Below, piece by piece: positions 40,725 through 53,099 of a DNA stretch of 64,000 nucleotides. Under the pieces are notes generated by a model, which was given only the letters and a program-made list of their open reading frames with translations, made no database searches and was not told the origin of the DNA. This DNA comes from Hypomyces perniciosus (lineage: Eukaryota; Ascomycota; Sordariomycetes; Hypocreales; Hypocreaceae), in assembly GCA_008477525.1 (NCBI GenBank), contig SPDT01000002.1:1984001-2048000 (forward strand), read 5' to 3'. The first letter of the stretch is position 1; each line of letters begins with the position of its first letter. Both the position numbers and the translations under genes were made by a program.

Positions 40725-42693
40725 GCTAGTAAACTTTCCTTTAATAAACTATTAGGGATATTTATTAGGTCGATTTTATTTTAAGGGGGCTTTATTATAG
40801 GGGCAGGGGGTATTATTCTGCCTAAAGGGAGGGGTCTTTAAATCTAGGCCTTGGGGGCAGTAAGAGATCTGGCCAGGGCGGCCTAAAGAGCTCCTCCTTT
40901 AAGTGCGCTAAGTTTAGGCTTAAGGGTAAAGGGGGCAGGGTTTTTTTTCCAGAATTTTTAAATTTTAAGTTCTTTAATACTTTTAAATTATTTTTTAATA
41001 ATATATATTTTTACATTATTTTTAATAGTTAGGTATATATAGCAGTTTAAAGTATTAGACTAGTAAAGTTTAAGGCAGTTAATATATTAAGTAAAGTTAT
41101 TATAGTTCCTATTTTTATTATTATATTAAAAGGCAGGCTTACTGTACTTTTTATATTATATAGTTTTAGTATATCTTTAAAGGTTATAAAAGCTAAAGTA
41201 CCTGTTATATTAAGTTACCTATACCTTTTAGGTTTAAAGCTTTATTAAAGCTAAGCCGTTAAAGAGTTTAAAGCCTATTTTAACTTCCTTTTTAAAGGAG
41301 ATAAAGTAATAATAGGTATTAGTAGTTTTATTAAAGGGGGCCTTTTAATAAAAGACTAGGAGTTCTTTAAATTTAATACTCCTTTAAGCTTTAATTAAAA
41401 TTATTATATTAGTATGGAAGGTGCTTAAGGTATTAGTATAGTATTTAAGGATACTTTATATAAGAAAACTCCTTTATTTATATACCTCCTTAATCTTTAG
41501 GCCGCTGGCCTTTACAGTTAAGTTTAAAGTAAAGATTGCTTTTTTAATTTTATTATTTTTAGCTTACACTATAAAGCCAGATTTCACTTTTTAGAAGTAA
41601 ATAATATCCTTTTTATTAAGCTTTTTAATTTTAATAACTTCTTATTTAGCTTTAATAGCAAAGATTTTCTTTTAACTATAATTTAGCGGGATTTAAAGGA
41701 AGATTTTATTATTAGGTTTTTTAATTATTGCATTTTATTTTTAGGTTTTAAGTTTCACAATAAGGGCTAGCCCTTTATTATTTTGTAAAGTAAAATTGCT
41801 TTCTTTTTTTATTAAAGGGTTTTTATTTATACCTTTAGCTGCAGTTATAGCCTATATAACTTGCTTTAAGTTATTAATTACTAGTAAAGCGCCTAGGTTA
41901 GTCTAAGTTAAAGGGTAGGGTTTAGTTTATTATTGCTTATTATTTTAATAGGTCTTTTTACTAACTAGCTATATAGTTATTAGTTAGGCTAGAGGGGGAT
42001 TCCTGCCTAACTTCTTAAGGTCTGCAAAGGCCTTTAAAGAGAAGAGGCCCTTAAAAGTATTAGTAAGCGCCTTATTTACTTGCAGGGCAGCCAGGAGATA
42101 GTGTTTTCTTTAGTATTTAGCTAGGCAGTTATTAATAGCTTAGGCTACTAAGAATAAAACTTCCGATCTAACTCTTTAAATTGTATTAATTTCTTTAATC
42201 TGCGTGAAGATTTTATAAGCTGCAGTAAACTGTTTACTGTTATTAAAGGCAGGTACTTTTATTGGCCTGCTTTAAAGGGAGGAAGAAAGGCTTTCCTGGG
42301 TCCCTTTTAAAAAGAGAGAGACGCTAGGTCTTATATTAGAACCGAAATTAAGTCTAGGGATATTAATCTTAATATGTTTATTGTTGATGCAGCGTTTCTT
42401 GGGTGTAAGTGGGAGGGCTATAGTCTCCCCTTGCCCTAAGAGCAAAGGAGTGCCCTCCTTCTTAAGTCACTAGAGTGTTACCCGCCCAGCAGCAGCGAGG
42501 TTTAGTTATCCCTGGTTCGCTTAAAGTCTAATAGTATTCGCTATCTCTCTTTAAGTGCCTAAAAGGGGCAAGGGAGTATTATTAAGTTTATTTTTCTTAA
42601 TAGCTAGTTAAAAGGTTATAAATTTTAGTGAGTAGGCACCTAAAAGGTAGGGTACCTGTAGGTATAGGAGGGAAGCTTGTAAAACAGCTATAT

Positions 42694-43343
42694 AATAAAT
42701 AAGCAAGATTTTATATAATAATAAAAGTATATTTATAAGCCTATATTATTAGCCTGCCAGAAAATATAAAAATTTTCTTAATTTTATTTAACTTTATTTT
42801 ATAATTTAAGATAATTACTTTACTATACTTTAAGTAAAAATAATTAATAAAGCTAAATTATGGAATATTTAAAGTTAAGTATTAAAAAAAAAAGATAATA
42901 TAAATATAGTGTAAGAAAAATGAAAGTTTAAAGCAGTTTTAGATTATTATAACAATAATAAATTCTATTACTTTATTAAATAAAAACATTATACTGCTAT
43001 GTAGCAGTTAATTAAAGACTTATAAAGCTAAAAGAGGGTAATATAAAACCTTTATAAAAGAAACTTAAAAAAGCTAAGCTTACTGTAATAAATATTAAAA
43101 GGAATTATAAAAAAGGAAAAAAAAAGAAATAGCTAAAAAGAAACTAATGCCTATAAAGTATTAACTAAAAACTATACTGCACTAAAGCCTATAATTAAAC
43201 TATATATTTCTAATACTAAAAACTATATAATTCGCCCTATTTACCTTTATATTAAAAGTATTAAAATAAATTAAGTAGAATTTTAATTTATATAAGTAAT
43301 ATAACTATTTGCAGCTAAATAGTATAGTAAAGAGGGGGGTTAC
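42694..43343 (+). other. X 3' non-coding end
   Basis: About 650 bp of X between the LINE and the 3' LTR, AT-rich, ending in the polypurine tract AAAGAGGGGGG at about 43,329-43,339. It should hold the integrase end and 3' UTR, but I can identify no protein motif here. Confidence 0.6.
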
Positions 43344-43515
43344 TGTTATAGTATTAACTATAATGCAATATTAACGCTATATTATATAAGCTCTAGTTAC
43401 ATAACTAGGCCCTAATAGGTTCTTAGCTATAGCTTTCTATAGAGCCTTAAGGCTTTCTTGCTTTCTATAGTATAATAATAATATTTACCTTAACCTGCCT
43501 TTTTATACTATAATA
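43344..43515 (+). repeat. 3' LTR of X
   Basis: 172 bp, TGTTATAG to CTATAATA, direct repeat of 9411-9582. The TA end is the RIP form of CA. It marks the end of the 34-kb interval occupied by X and its inserts; the following bases are S2 sequence. Confidence 0.85.
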
Positions 43516-43520
43516 CTAGG

Positions 43521-46225
43521 TACTATTTAAATATTATAATAGGTTGCAGGCTATGTTTAAATGCTTATTATAAAGGCCTAAGAATTATTTTACTAGCTAT
43601 TAGACTAGAAAGTTAGTATTTACTTAAATATAAATTATTAAATAAATAATAATATTAATAATAGCTTAAAAAAGCTTAGTATTAGCTTTATTTAGTTTAA
43701 TTATAGTTTTATTAGTTAAAAGAGAGGGCTATAAAAGTAATTAAATAGGCTTAAAGTTTTAAGGGTTAAAAAACTCTATAGCTTTAATAATATACTATTT
43801 CTAAGAAAGCTAAAAAAAAGCCTCTTTATTTATCTTTAACTATTTAAACCTTTAAAGAGAAAAAGGCAAAGCCTTTATTTTTTATAGTATAAACTTTATT
43901 AAAAGCTAGCTTTAATTAAGCTATAGCCTTTTTATTTAGTTTAATAAAAAGATAGTTATTTATATAAGTAATAATAAAAATACTATAATTTAAATTATAG
44001 AGAATAGTAAAGTTAAAAATTAAAGGATTATATTTTAGTTTATTTTTAAGGCTTATAAAGCCTATTACGGTTCTTTATAGACTATTTTAAACTATAAAGT
44101 GCTTTCTATACTTAAATAACTTAATTTATATTAACATTATAACCCGGCTTTCTAAAAATAGACTTAATTTTAAAGGAAACTGATTTAATATAGTCTTTAA
44201 ACCCTTTAAGGAAGTTAAGGAAAATAGTTTCTTTAAGTATTTTATTAAGGAATATATTAATAAAGTTAATTTATTCGATTTCTTAGTTATAAATAATAGT
44301 TAAAGTTAAAAGAAGCTATTAAATAAAAGGAATGGCTGTTAAGGTAAATATTTAGTTGAAATCTATTCCTTTTAGTTATTAGAAACCCCTAGTAGTTAGC
44401 TTAACTTTAAATTTAATTATTCTATTATTTTAGTCTTTTTTAATTTTTAAGACTAATTAATTAATAATAGGATTCCTGCCTTTAAAAATACTATTATATT
44501 TAATAAAAGGAACAGTATATTAATTAACTAATAAGTTAAATTTACTATAAATTACTTTTAGCTATTTAATTTTATTAAACCTATAAAGTATTTATTTAAC
44601 TGTTTATAGGTTTTATATTATAATAGGTAGAAATGTTAGCTTTTTAATACTATTATAAAGAAAATAAAATATATTTATATTTATAGGATCCTTTATAACT
44701 ATAGAGTTTTATATAACTAGTATAAGAATAGGGGGAATAATAATAGGTACTCCCTTTAAAATAAAGTTAAAGAGTAAAGGATTAATATCCTAAAAGCTAG
44801 GAATTATTTAATTTATAAAATCTAGGTCTATTTCTTCCTTTAATTCCTTATTATTTTAACTTATAGTAAATTCTAGGATTTAAAGCTTAAGAATTTTATT
44901 TTTATTTAGCTTTATAGTTAATAATTTAAAAACTATATATCTAGTTAAAATATAGATAAAATAAATATTATTACCTAAAACTATTAATAGTTTCCTAGTT
45001 TTGGTTTTAAAAGCTAATATATAGCCTTTAGCCCTTTATTTTTATAAAATAAATACCTTATAATAAAAGCTAATAATTTTATTTTTTTATAAATTAAGCT
45101 TATAATCTTTATTAAAGTCTAGGTGTTTATATAATTTTTAATAAAGGGTAAAGTCTTTATGAGTAATAGCTATATAGTTAATTAATTTAAAAACTGCAGT
45201 AATAATAGAATTTTAGAAATATAGTAGTAAATTAACTGCTATAATAATAGCCTATAGCCTATTTAATAAAACTTTAATAAAGTATTTTATTAAATTATTT
45301 TATTTATAAATATAAAGCCTACTATAAAAATATATAATTCTTAAGGAAAAGAATTAGGTTTAAAGTTCTTAATTAATTTCCTTGTTATTATTATAATAAA
45401 ATTCCTTAAAATACTAGTTATATTAGGTTTTAAGGCTATTTATAAAGCTTTATATAGTAGTTAAAAGGGTAAATCTATTATAATGTTTTAAAAGGAATAG
45501 CTACCTATATTTTAATTTTCTATTAATAATAAAAAGACTAATAAAGGCTTTATTATAAAGTATTAAGTTTATAAAGAAAGTATTAGCTTTTAAATAATTT
45601 AAAAAGGCTAATAGATTAAGAACTATCTTTAATAATAAAGGATTCTTTAAGTATATAGGGCCTTTCCTTTATAAAGGTATCCTTTATAGGCTTATTCCCT
45701 TTTATTTCTTTAGGTATTAAAGGTATATAAAGCCCCTGTTCCTCCACTTAACCTAAGGTTTTAAGGAGTTTAAAGAGATCCTTTCCTTTAAAATTATTTT
45801 TCTTTATAAGCCTAAGACTAGATTTAGTTAATAATTTTATAAAGCTATTACTTCTAGAATAGCTATATATTCCTTAGCTTTTTCTTTACTAATAGCAGGG
45901 ATTTAAACCTATATAAAGCTATAAGCTTTATAGCTATTTATCTAGCTATATAGTATAATATATCCTTTAATTTAATAATACTTTAAGCTACTTATAAGGT
46001 TTATATCTAGCTTTAGGTAATGAAAAGTATATAATAATTTTATTTTTTATAGTTATTATTTTTATTAAAGATATTAAAAGTAGCTGTATTTATTCCTTTA
46101 AAGGTAATAAAGCCTTTACTAGTATAATTAATATTTAAATCCCTATTATTAAATCTATAGTCTATAAACTATTTTTTAAAATTAATTATATAAACTATAG
46201 ATTTAGTATTATAGAATAGACTATT
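43521..46225 (-). pseudogene. S2 Copia element, protease to RT part
   Basis: Minus-strand continuation of S2. From 44,600 down to 43,521 it is the inverted homologue of window positions 1-1080 and reads into the RNase H segment at 9410 once X is removed. Near 46,060-46,210 the minus strand reads VYIINFKK.FIDY...FKGINTATFNIFNKNNNYKK, fitting the Copia protease (DSGAxxHM...xxGxGTVxIxxx) in degraded form; the 45,000 region may be the GAG-pre-integrase part. It stops at 46,225 where C3 begins. No S2 gag or 5' LTR appears anywhere to the right. Confidence 0.7.
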
Positions 46226-48747
46226 TATTAGGTTAAGTAGGCTAGGGCCTTACCGCTTATTAATGCTAAGGAGCTTTTATTTACTATATAAGCAGATATA
46301 AGCTAATATATATATTGCATAAGCGATATATCAGACTATACAGGCGCTTATAAAGCGCCTATATACAGCTTCTTTTTTATATTAACTATATATATATATA
46401 GCGAGGCTACTATAGTATATTCTCTTTTATAAAATCAAGCTTTGTTTCCTATCTTTCTATACTTTATATAACTATACTGCGCTCTGCTATAGTTATAAGC
46501 TTAAGTAATAACTATTAAAGTTACTAAAAACTTTTACTTTAATATTATATTTTTCTTTATACCCTTTACCTTTACCTTTTAGCTGCTAAAGCTATTTTCT
46601 ATAATAAATAGCGTAAAGGATATTGCTTTTATAAAGCTAGAATTAATAGTCTAGTAAATTAAATAAATTACTGTTTTAACCAACTATATAACTACTATTA
46701 GGGTTTAAAATAGGATTAATCCTAATCTCTTTAATTAGCTAAATAACTATTTCCCTACTATTAAGCTACCTACTTTAATAGAAATAAAAGAGTATATAGT
46801 ATAATAGTTTAATTTTAATGCCTCTACAGCAGATATCTCTATTTACTATAATAGTATACTTTAAAAGCACTAGTTTAATATTACTTTAAATAAAGAGAAA
46901 AGGAAGGCTAGTAATATAATCTTAAATTAAATCTAAAAGACAGTTAACTTTAATATTTATACTTTAGTTTTAGTAGACTTTAAAGCTATAGCCTTAGCCT
47001 CTACTATTACTAAAGTAGCCTATAATAATAATAGGGACTTTAATGTTAAGTTTACTATTTACTAAATTATTAAAAAGCTTAAAGATTAACTAGCTCCTTG
47101 CAAGGATATGATATATAAAAAAGTACATTTATCCTATTAATATATATTATATAAAGTAAAGCGCAGGAATATTAAACTAAAAGTATAGTATACCTACTAG
47201 GTATATATTTATATAAGTGCAGTAAAGTATAAGCTTTTAAAGGTTATAGGAATAGTTTCCTAAATAGCTTTCTTTAAAGCTATTAAAGTATACTTTACCC
47301 TAAACTTTACTGCCTACTATTTATACTATATAGATAACTTAATTAAAAGCAGTAAAATAAATAAAATCTTTTCCTTTAATTAGCTTAAATAGCTTTTCTT
47401 AAATACTTTAAAAAATATAGAAAACTATATTTATAGCTTTTATATAAAACTTAATAACTGCTTTAATACTATATTAAGCAGTAGTAATATATATTTAAAG
47501 CCTTTTATTAATAAAGAGTGCCTTTATAGACTTAAAAAGTATACTTAGCCTTTAAATAACTATAGTAAAGTATATACTGCGCTTGCTAAAAGGCTTAATA
47601 AAAAAGGGAAATATACTTTTACGCTTAAGTAAACTATAGAGATTCGCGCGCGCCTGCAAAAAGATAAATAGTAGGTTACCTGCAAAAAGCTTAATAAAAA
47701 GGGTATTAACTTTACTGCCTTAATATAAAGAGGAATAGCCTTAACTGTTATAGCTACTTTAATCTCTTTAAACCTAATTAATAAAGAAAATATAAGCCTT
47801 ATAATATACTTAATAAATATATTAATATATATTAATATATAGGATATACTTTACTGCCTCTTTTAAAGTACCCTTTTTAATATATATAATACTATTTATC
47901 TTATAAATAGTAAGAACTACCTTATTCCTAGCTCCTTTATTTTAAATATAAAAGAAAACTATATTAAAGTAAAAAGAGTTAACTATTTAATAATTAAAAC
48001 AGGTTATTGTCTATTAAAGGATATTCTTTATAATCTATATTAAAAGATAATATGTTTTATTAAGCTTTTAAATATAGCTATAGTTAAAGGATTTTATATT
48101 AATATTATATTTTTATTAAAGCTTTAAAAAATAGGGATTTAGTTAATAGGGTATAATAATATACTTTACACTAGTATAGCTAGTTTAAATACTATTATAG
48201 GGAAAGTAAAGTATAGGTATAATGTTTTATTTCTTTAATATAAGCCCCTATTACTTTATATTGCCCTTATCTTTAAGTATACTATACTAAGCAGTTTAAT
48301 AGCTTTTTTTATTTTTTTTAATATAGACTATAGTATTTATATAGTATTAAAAAGTAGGAAAAGACTAATATATAATCCCTTAATACTATAATATAACTTT
48401 AAATAGCTTTGGCATTTATAATAAAGATATTTAAGCTTAAAAGCGCTTAAAGCGCTTATAAAAAATATAAAGAATATATATATTAAGGGAATTATATATA
48501 TAGAATATAAGGCTTATACTTTTATATACATAAAATAAGTTATCTTTTATAGACTATTTAATAAATAAGTATTAAAACTATTCTATAAAGTATACTAGGA
48601 TCTTTAAAACTATCTTAAAGGCTATAATAAAAATAACTAGCTTCTAGTACTTAAAGAAAAATATACTATATAGTTATATATATACCCTTTATTAAATAAA
48701 GAATAGGAAACTATTTTTAATACTCTTTTTAATTTTATAAGTATAGT

Positions 48748-49328
48748 TGTTAAAAAGGAGGGCTAAAATGCAAGGATTTTTATGTAATTAAGTAACCCTC
48801 TTATTCTAGCTAAACCCAGAATTAGGCCTGACGCTAGGACTAAGTTCTGGAGGAACTTTAGTGCAAGTCAGGAAATTTCTGTTATCTTTAACAATAACAA
48901 TTAAGCTAGGACCAGCTACCCCGCCTACCCTAGACTCAATACAATGGCCACAATGGCTATTATGAAAAATCTGACTAAAATGGTTTCCTGTTTGTATAGC
49001 CGCAAGTCGATTTAACCGATTTTATATATAAATAAATTTTGCGGAAAATAGGAATGCAGCCACAAACCTAATTCTGCCACCACACACCTATTATTAGGTC
49101 GGAGGACTATTATAGAAGACAAAGCTATTGTTTATACAATTCACTTCTACACCAGCCGCATATACACTAGATATTCTATAGCTTCTAGGTATTAGATTGT
49201 TTACAATTTAATTGTTTATCTATTGTTAACCCAACTAGACTCTCAGTCGTTTCCTTATTGCTGCATTGGGTGCACCTTCCTAGAAGCTGCACTTAAATAA
49301 GGTTCAGTATAACTTTATTATTTTAACA
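48748..49328 (+). mobile_element. S6, solo S-family LTR inside C3
   Basis: 581-bp LTR, TGTTAAAA to TTTTAACA, flanked by ATAGT (48,743-48,747) and ATAAT (49,329-49,333), one G-to-A apart. Homologous C1 sequence near 12,290 and C2 sequence near 24,440 are uninterrupted at this point. It is one of the least mutated S LTRs in the window. Confidence 0.9.
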
Positions 49329-50412
49329 ATAATAAAAACACAATATAATATCTCTATATACTTCTTTAAATAGGATAATAAAAAACCTGTAATTGCAGTT
49401 AAAAGTTTATTATACTTTTAGATTTAGGCTAATATAAAGGGTATTATCTTAGAGCTTGCCCCTTTTTATATATATAAGCTAAATAGCGCTTTAAAATAAG
49501 CAGGTTAGGAAGTTACAAATAAATTAATTAAAATACTAAAAGCTATAGGTCTTTTAACTGACTTATAGCTTAAAAGCATAAAAGCTGCAGTGTATATTAT
49601 TAATATAAATCCTATATGTAGCCTTAATATAATATTACCTATTAATAAATTAAAGCAATAGTTCTACGACTTTGCGCCCTTTCTAATAAAGGAGCTTTCT
49701 ATAGACCTATAGCTAGATTAAAGCGGTCTCTATATATACAGCTACTGCGCCTATATACTTAATAGAGACTGTAAAGCTGGCCAGAAAAAGAAAGAATTTA
49801 AAACTAAGCCTAGGGGGCTAATTAGATATTTTATTTACTATACTATAAACAATATATATTATATTTAATTACCCTGCCTAGTAAAGGTAATTATTATAAA
49901 GAATATATAGTTTAATAAAAGTAGCTTCTTTAATAGTAATAAAGAGATTATAAATAAACTGTCCATAATTAAATTAAATAAGCTATTTAATAAAGTTAAA
50001 AAAGATAAGCCAGAATTTAAACTCTTCCCTATATATATTCCTATAGTAAAAAATACCTTTATAGGTAATATAAAAGAAAAGAGTAGACCTTTAAAGAAAT
50101 GCCAGCTAGTAATCCTTTAAGCAGTAAAGTAATAGTTAATATTTATAAAAGTTTAAGACTTTAAAGGAAGTAACCTATAAGAAAGGCTAATAAATACCTC
50201 CTAGTATATAGGATTAAAATATATACCTTAAGTATTAATTTTAAGAATAATAAACTTAATATATACTTAATAATTACTAGGCTTTTTAATTTAATACTAT
50301 ATTAACTACTATTTAATTAATAAAAGCTAATAAGCAATAAATTAAAAAGTATAAAAATAATATTTACTATTCTTAATACAGTAATAGACTATAAATCTTT
50401 TTTTTTAAAAAG

Positions 50413-50860
50413 TGTTATATAGTATATAAGGTCACTTATCGATATAGATTAAGTGGAGCTTCACTTTTACTGGATTTATAGTCTAACAGTTATAAGCCCG
50501 GTATTGTTTCGCGCGAAATTATCTGATATAGCTTTAGGTTGTAAGTTCGATTCTGTCCTAGAGGAATTAAAATACGCTAAGGTTCCTACTGTTTATTTAA
50601 GGGAATTAAAATAAAGCCGAAGAAAGTCTTAGTTTAACCAAATCTAGGCAAAAGTCCTAGTTTAACTAGATCTAGGCACTGCAGCCACAGTTAAGGTTAA
50701 TAGAAAAGTCCTCTACGCCCTGCCCTTTATATAAGATTACAGGGAATACAGGCGCTCTATCTAGACTATTATACCTAGGGGGTGTATCATATAATATATA
50801 AGGTCACTTATTTACATAAATTATATAGAGCTTTACTTTTACTGGATTTCTAGTTTAACA
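50413..50860 (+). mobile_element. TRIM1, 448-bp miniature LTR element inside C3
   Basis: Direct terminal repeats at 50,413-50,488 (76 bp) and 50,783-50,860 (78 bp), both TG...CA and sharing the core ATATAAGGTCACTTAT. TSD AAAAG is perfect (50,408-50,412 and 50,861-50,865), and C2 has the empty site near 25,855. The primer-binding site GTTATAAGCCCGG begins at 50,489; a purine tract CCTAGGGGG precedes the right repeat. The 294-bp interior has no ORF. Most of the interior keeps CA and CG dinucleotides, so it is little affected by RIP. Confidence 0.88.
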
Positions 50861-51503
50861 AAAAGTATAGCTTTTAATAAACTAACTATTTACTAAAAGG
50901 ACTTAGCGAAATTACTAAAAGATTAAAAGGAGTTTATAAAATATTTATTTAAAGATAAGTTTAAGTAAACTATATATAATAAAATTAACTCTTTATATAT
51001 AAAAGGAACCTAGTAAAAGATATTATATTTAAAGGCAATAATAAAGCTATTACTAGTATATTAGGTTTTTACTTATAAGTTTAATTAAAATAAAAATCTA
51101 GAATACTATAAAGCTTACTTTATAGTCTATAAAGACTTATAAAAGCGCTTTATTATAGAGAGTATATATGCGGCTATATTAGCAGTGTGTTCTTTCTATA
51201 TATTTATTACTTTTACAGTAAGATTTAACCTTAAATTAAAGCAGTATAATATTAAAAATGCTTTTTTTAATACCTTTAAAGATAAAAACTTGAAACTAGT
51301 TATATATAAGCTCTTTAAGGGTTTTAAGCAGTTAAATATCTATTTAAAGCTCGTAAAAGCCTTATATAACTTAAAGGACTCGCTAAAGCTATAGTTTAAT
51401 AAACTATCTTTAACCTTAAAGTAATAAAGGTTAATCTTAAACTTTAAAAAGCCTTATCTCTTTTATAATAAAGCTTAAAAGATCTTTATTATATTTTATA
51501 TAA

Positions 51504-51692
51504 ATAATATCCTAATTATATATTATTATAATAATATCCTAATTATATATTATTATAATAATATCCTAATTATATATTATTATAATAATATCCTAATTAT
51601 ATATTATTATAATAATATCCTAATTATATATTATTATAATAATATCCTAATTATATATTATTATAATAATATCCTAATTATATATTATTATA
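51504..51692 (+). repeat. 27-bp tandem repeat, seven perfect copies, at the C3 RT active site
   Basis: Seven copies with no base difference that I can see. The period of 27 is nine codons; in the RT frame each unit encodes NNILIIYYY, a RIP-altered form of the DDILI catalytic motif. C1 (about 15,505) and C2 (about 26,490) have one copy. The uniformity in a RIP-scarred element implies amplification after mutation, by slippage or unequal exchange. Confidence 0.95.
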
Positions 51693-53099
51693 ATAATAAA
51701 GTTTTTATATTAAATTATTAAACGCTTTAAAAGTTAAATATAAACTTTATAGTAAAAGAGATATATAGTAATTTTTAAAAATTAAAATTACTTAAAATTA
51801 TATAAAGTATAGGATATACTATTCCTATAAGATTTATTTTAAAAAAATTGCGAAATAATTTAAGCTTAATAAAGGAATATAGCTTTTTATAATTTTAATA
51901 TTTATTATAAAACTTTAAAAAAGTATATTATAAGCTTTAAAAGTAACTATTAAGATATATTAAGAGAAAATAGAATTAATATATTATATAACTATTATAA
52001 TAAAACCTAATATAGCTTACAGCGCTTTAACTTTATTATAGTTTTTAATTAACTTTAGTAAGGAGTACTTTAAAGCAGTTAACTAGCTAATTTACTATTT
52101 ATATATATAGTGTTTTTTAACTTTTTAATATAAAGGGAGAGGAGAAATATAGGTTTTAACTGCTTTAAGTGATACTTTTTTTACTAATAATATAAATATT
52201 TAAAAATTGTTTTAAAGGTATTTATTATACTTTTTTTAGGCCTTATTCTATAAAATATAATATATTAAAGCATTATTAATATATTTATAATAAAAGCTAA
52301 GCTATTTACTTTTATTTAAATAATAAAAGAGGCTATAGGTTTATATTGCCTTTTTTAAAAAATAAAATTTAAGCCTAGTATTAATTAAAATATTAATTAT
52401 AATAATTAATTAACTATATATTTTATAATTAAAAATAGTATATAAATTAGTATTTACCTGTATTATATTAATATATAAAATATATAGCTTTAATAGAAAT
52501 ACTAGAAAGGATTATTTTTAGTTTTTTATTTTTTTATTAACTTTATACCTATTAATAGGCTTACTAAAGCTTTACTATAGTAGCGCTTTAAGTACTTTAA
52601 AGTACTATTAAACTTAATAGATATATAGTTACTGGAATAGAATATATAAGAATATAGGAAACTAGTTAATTCTAGCCTATAGGCCGCCAGCTATAAAGGT
52701 ATATCCTATTACTGCAATAATTATTCTCTAAAAGCTTTCTAGCCTTTATACGCTTATGCGCAAAAAGCGTTATTATTATTATTGCTACTGCCTAAAGCAA
52801 TAGCCTTTTTAAAGTAAACTAAATTCTCCTCCTCTAATAGGTTAAATTAAAGGCGTAATACCTTTTTATACTAGGTTACTATTTAATTATATAAGCTTGT
52901 AAGTATATAAAGAAAAGAGAGTATATTTACCTAGTTATCCTCTTTACTTATAGCTTAAAAAAGCCAGTATATAATTAATGCAAATACTAAATAATTATAA
53001 AATATATAATTAAAAGAGTAATACAGGCAAATTAAAGAGGAGCCTATTAAGGGGTATATTGGTAATTACTATTAAAGTAAACAGTATACCGCTAAAAGC

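Larger units (their letters stand above)
30834..42679 (-). mobile_element. Tad-like non-LTR retrotransposon (LINE) in X, split by TRIM2 and G2
   Basis: A 14-bp TSD, TAAAACAGCTATAT, lies at 30,820-30,833 and 42,680-42,693. The 3' end is on the left and carries a (TAAA)n tail seen as TTTATTTATT at about 30,835-30,868. Pieces are 30,834-34,618, 35,130-35,305 and 40,725-42,679, about 5.9 kb in all, full length for this class. Minus-strand translation shows an apurinic-type endonuclease core near 34,225-34,262 (IIIKDFNI, from IxxGDFNxH) and the RT box near 32,665-32,720 (YFKYTDNIIIF, from YxRYADDIxIF). The 40,725-42,679 part should hold ORF1 and the 5' UTR. It has many stops, but its ends keep more GC than most of the block. 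Confidence 0.88.
9411..43515 (+). mobile_element. X, Ty3/Gypsy retrotransposon spread over 34 kb by nested insertions
   Basis: 172-bp LTRs at 9411-9582 and 43,344-43,515 share almost all bases (TGTTAT start, a block ending ...TATACTATAAT). The right copy is preceded by a polypurine tract AAAGAGGGGGG. Internal pieces are 9583-9770, 17,735-21,916, 29,070-30,833 and 42,680-43,343; C1, C2 and a LINE lie between them, each with its own TSD except as noted there. Removing the inserts leaves about 7.1 kb, normal for a Gypsy element. Plus-strand RT is at about 21,415-21,590 and integrase at about 29,930-30,060. Insertion is in S2: the outer flanks TTAAA (9406-9410) and CTAGG (43,516-43,520) are a plausible but diverged TSD, and the S2 protein reading continues across. 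Confidence 0.85.

Noticed and set aside
51540..51692. CRISPR-like array in the 27-bp repeats
   Set aside because: The units are directly contiguous with no spacers and lie in a fungal retrotransposon; it is a tandem repeat.
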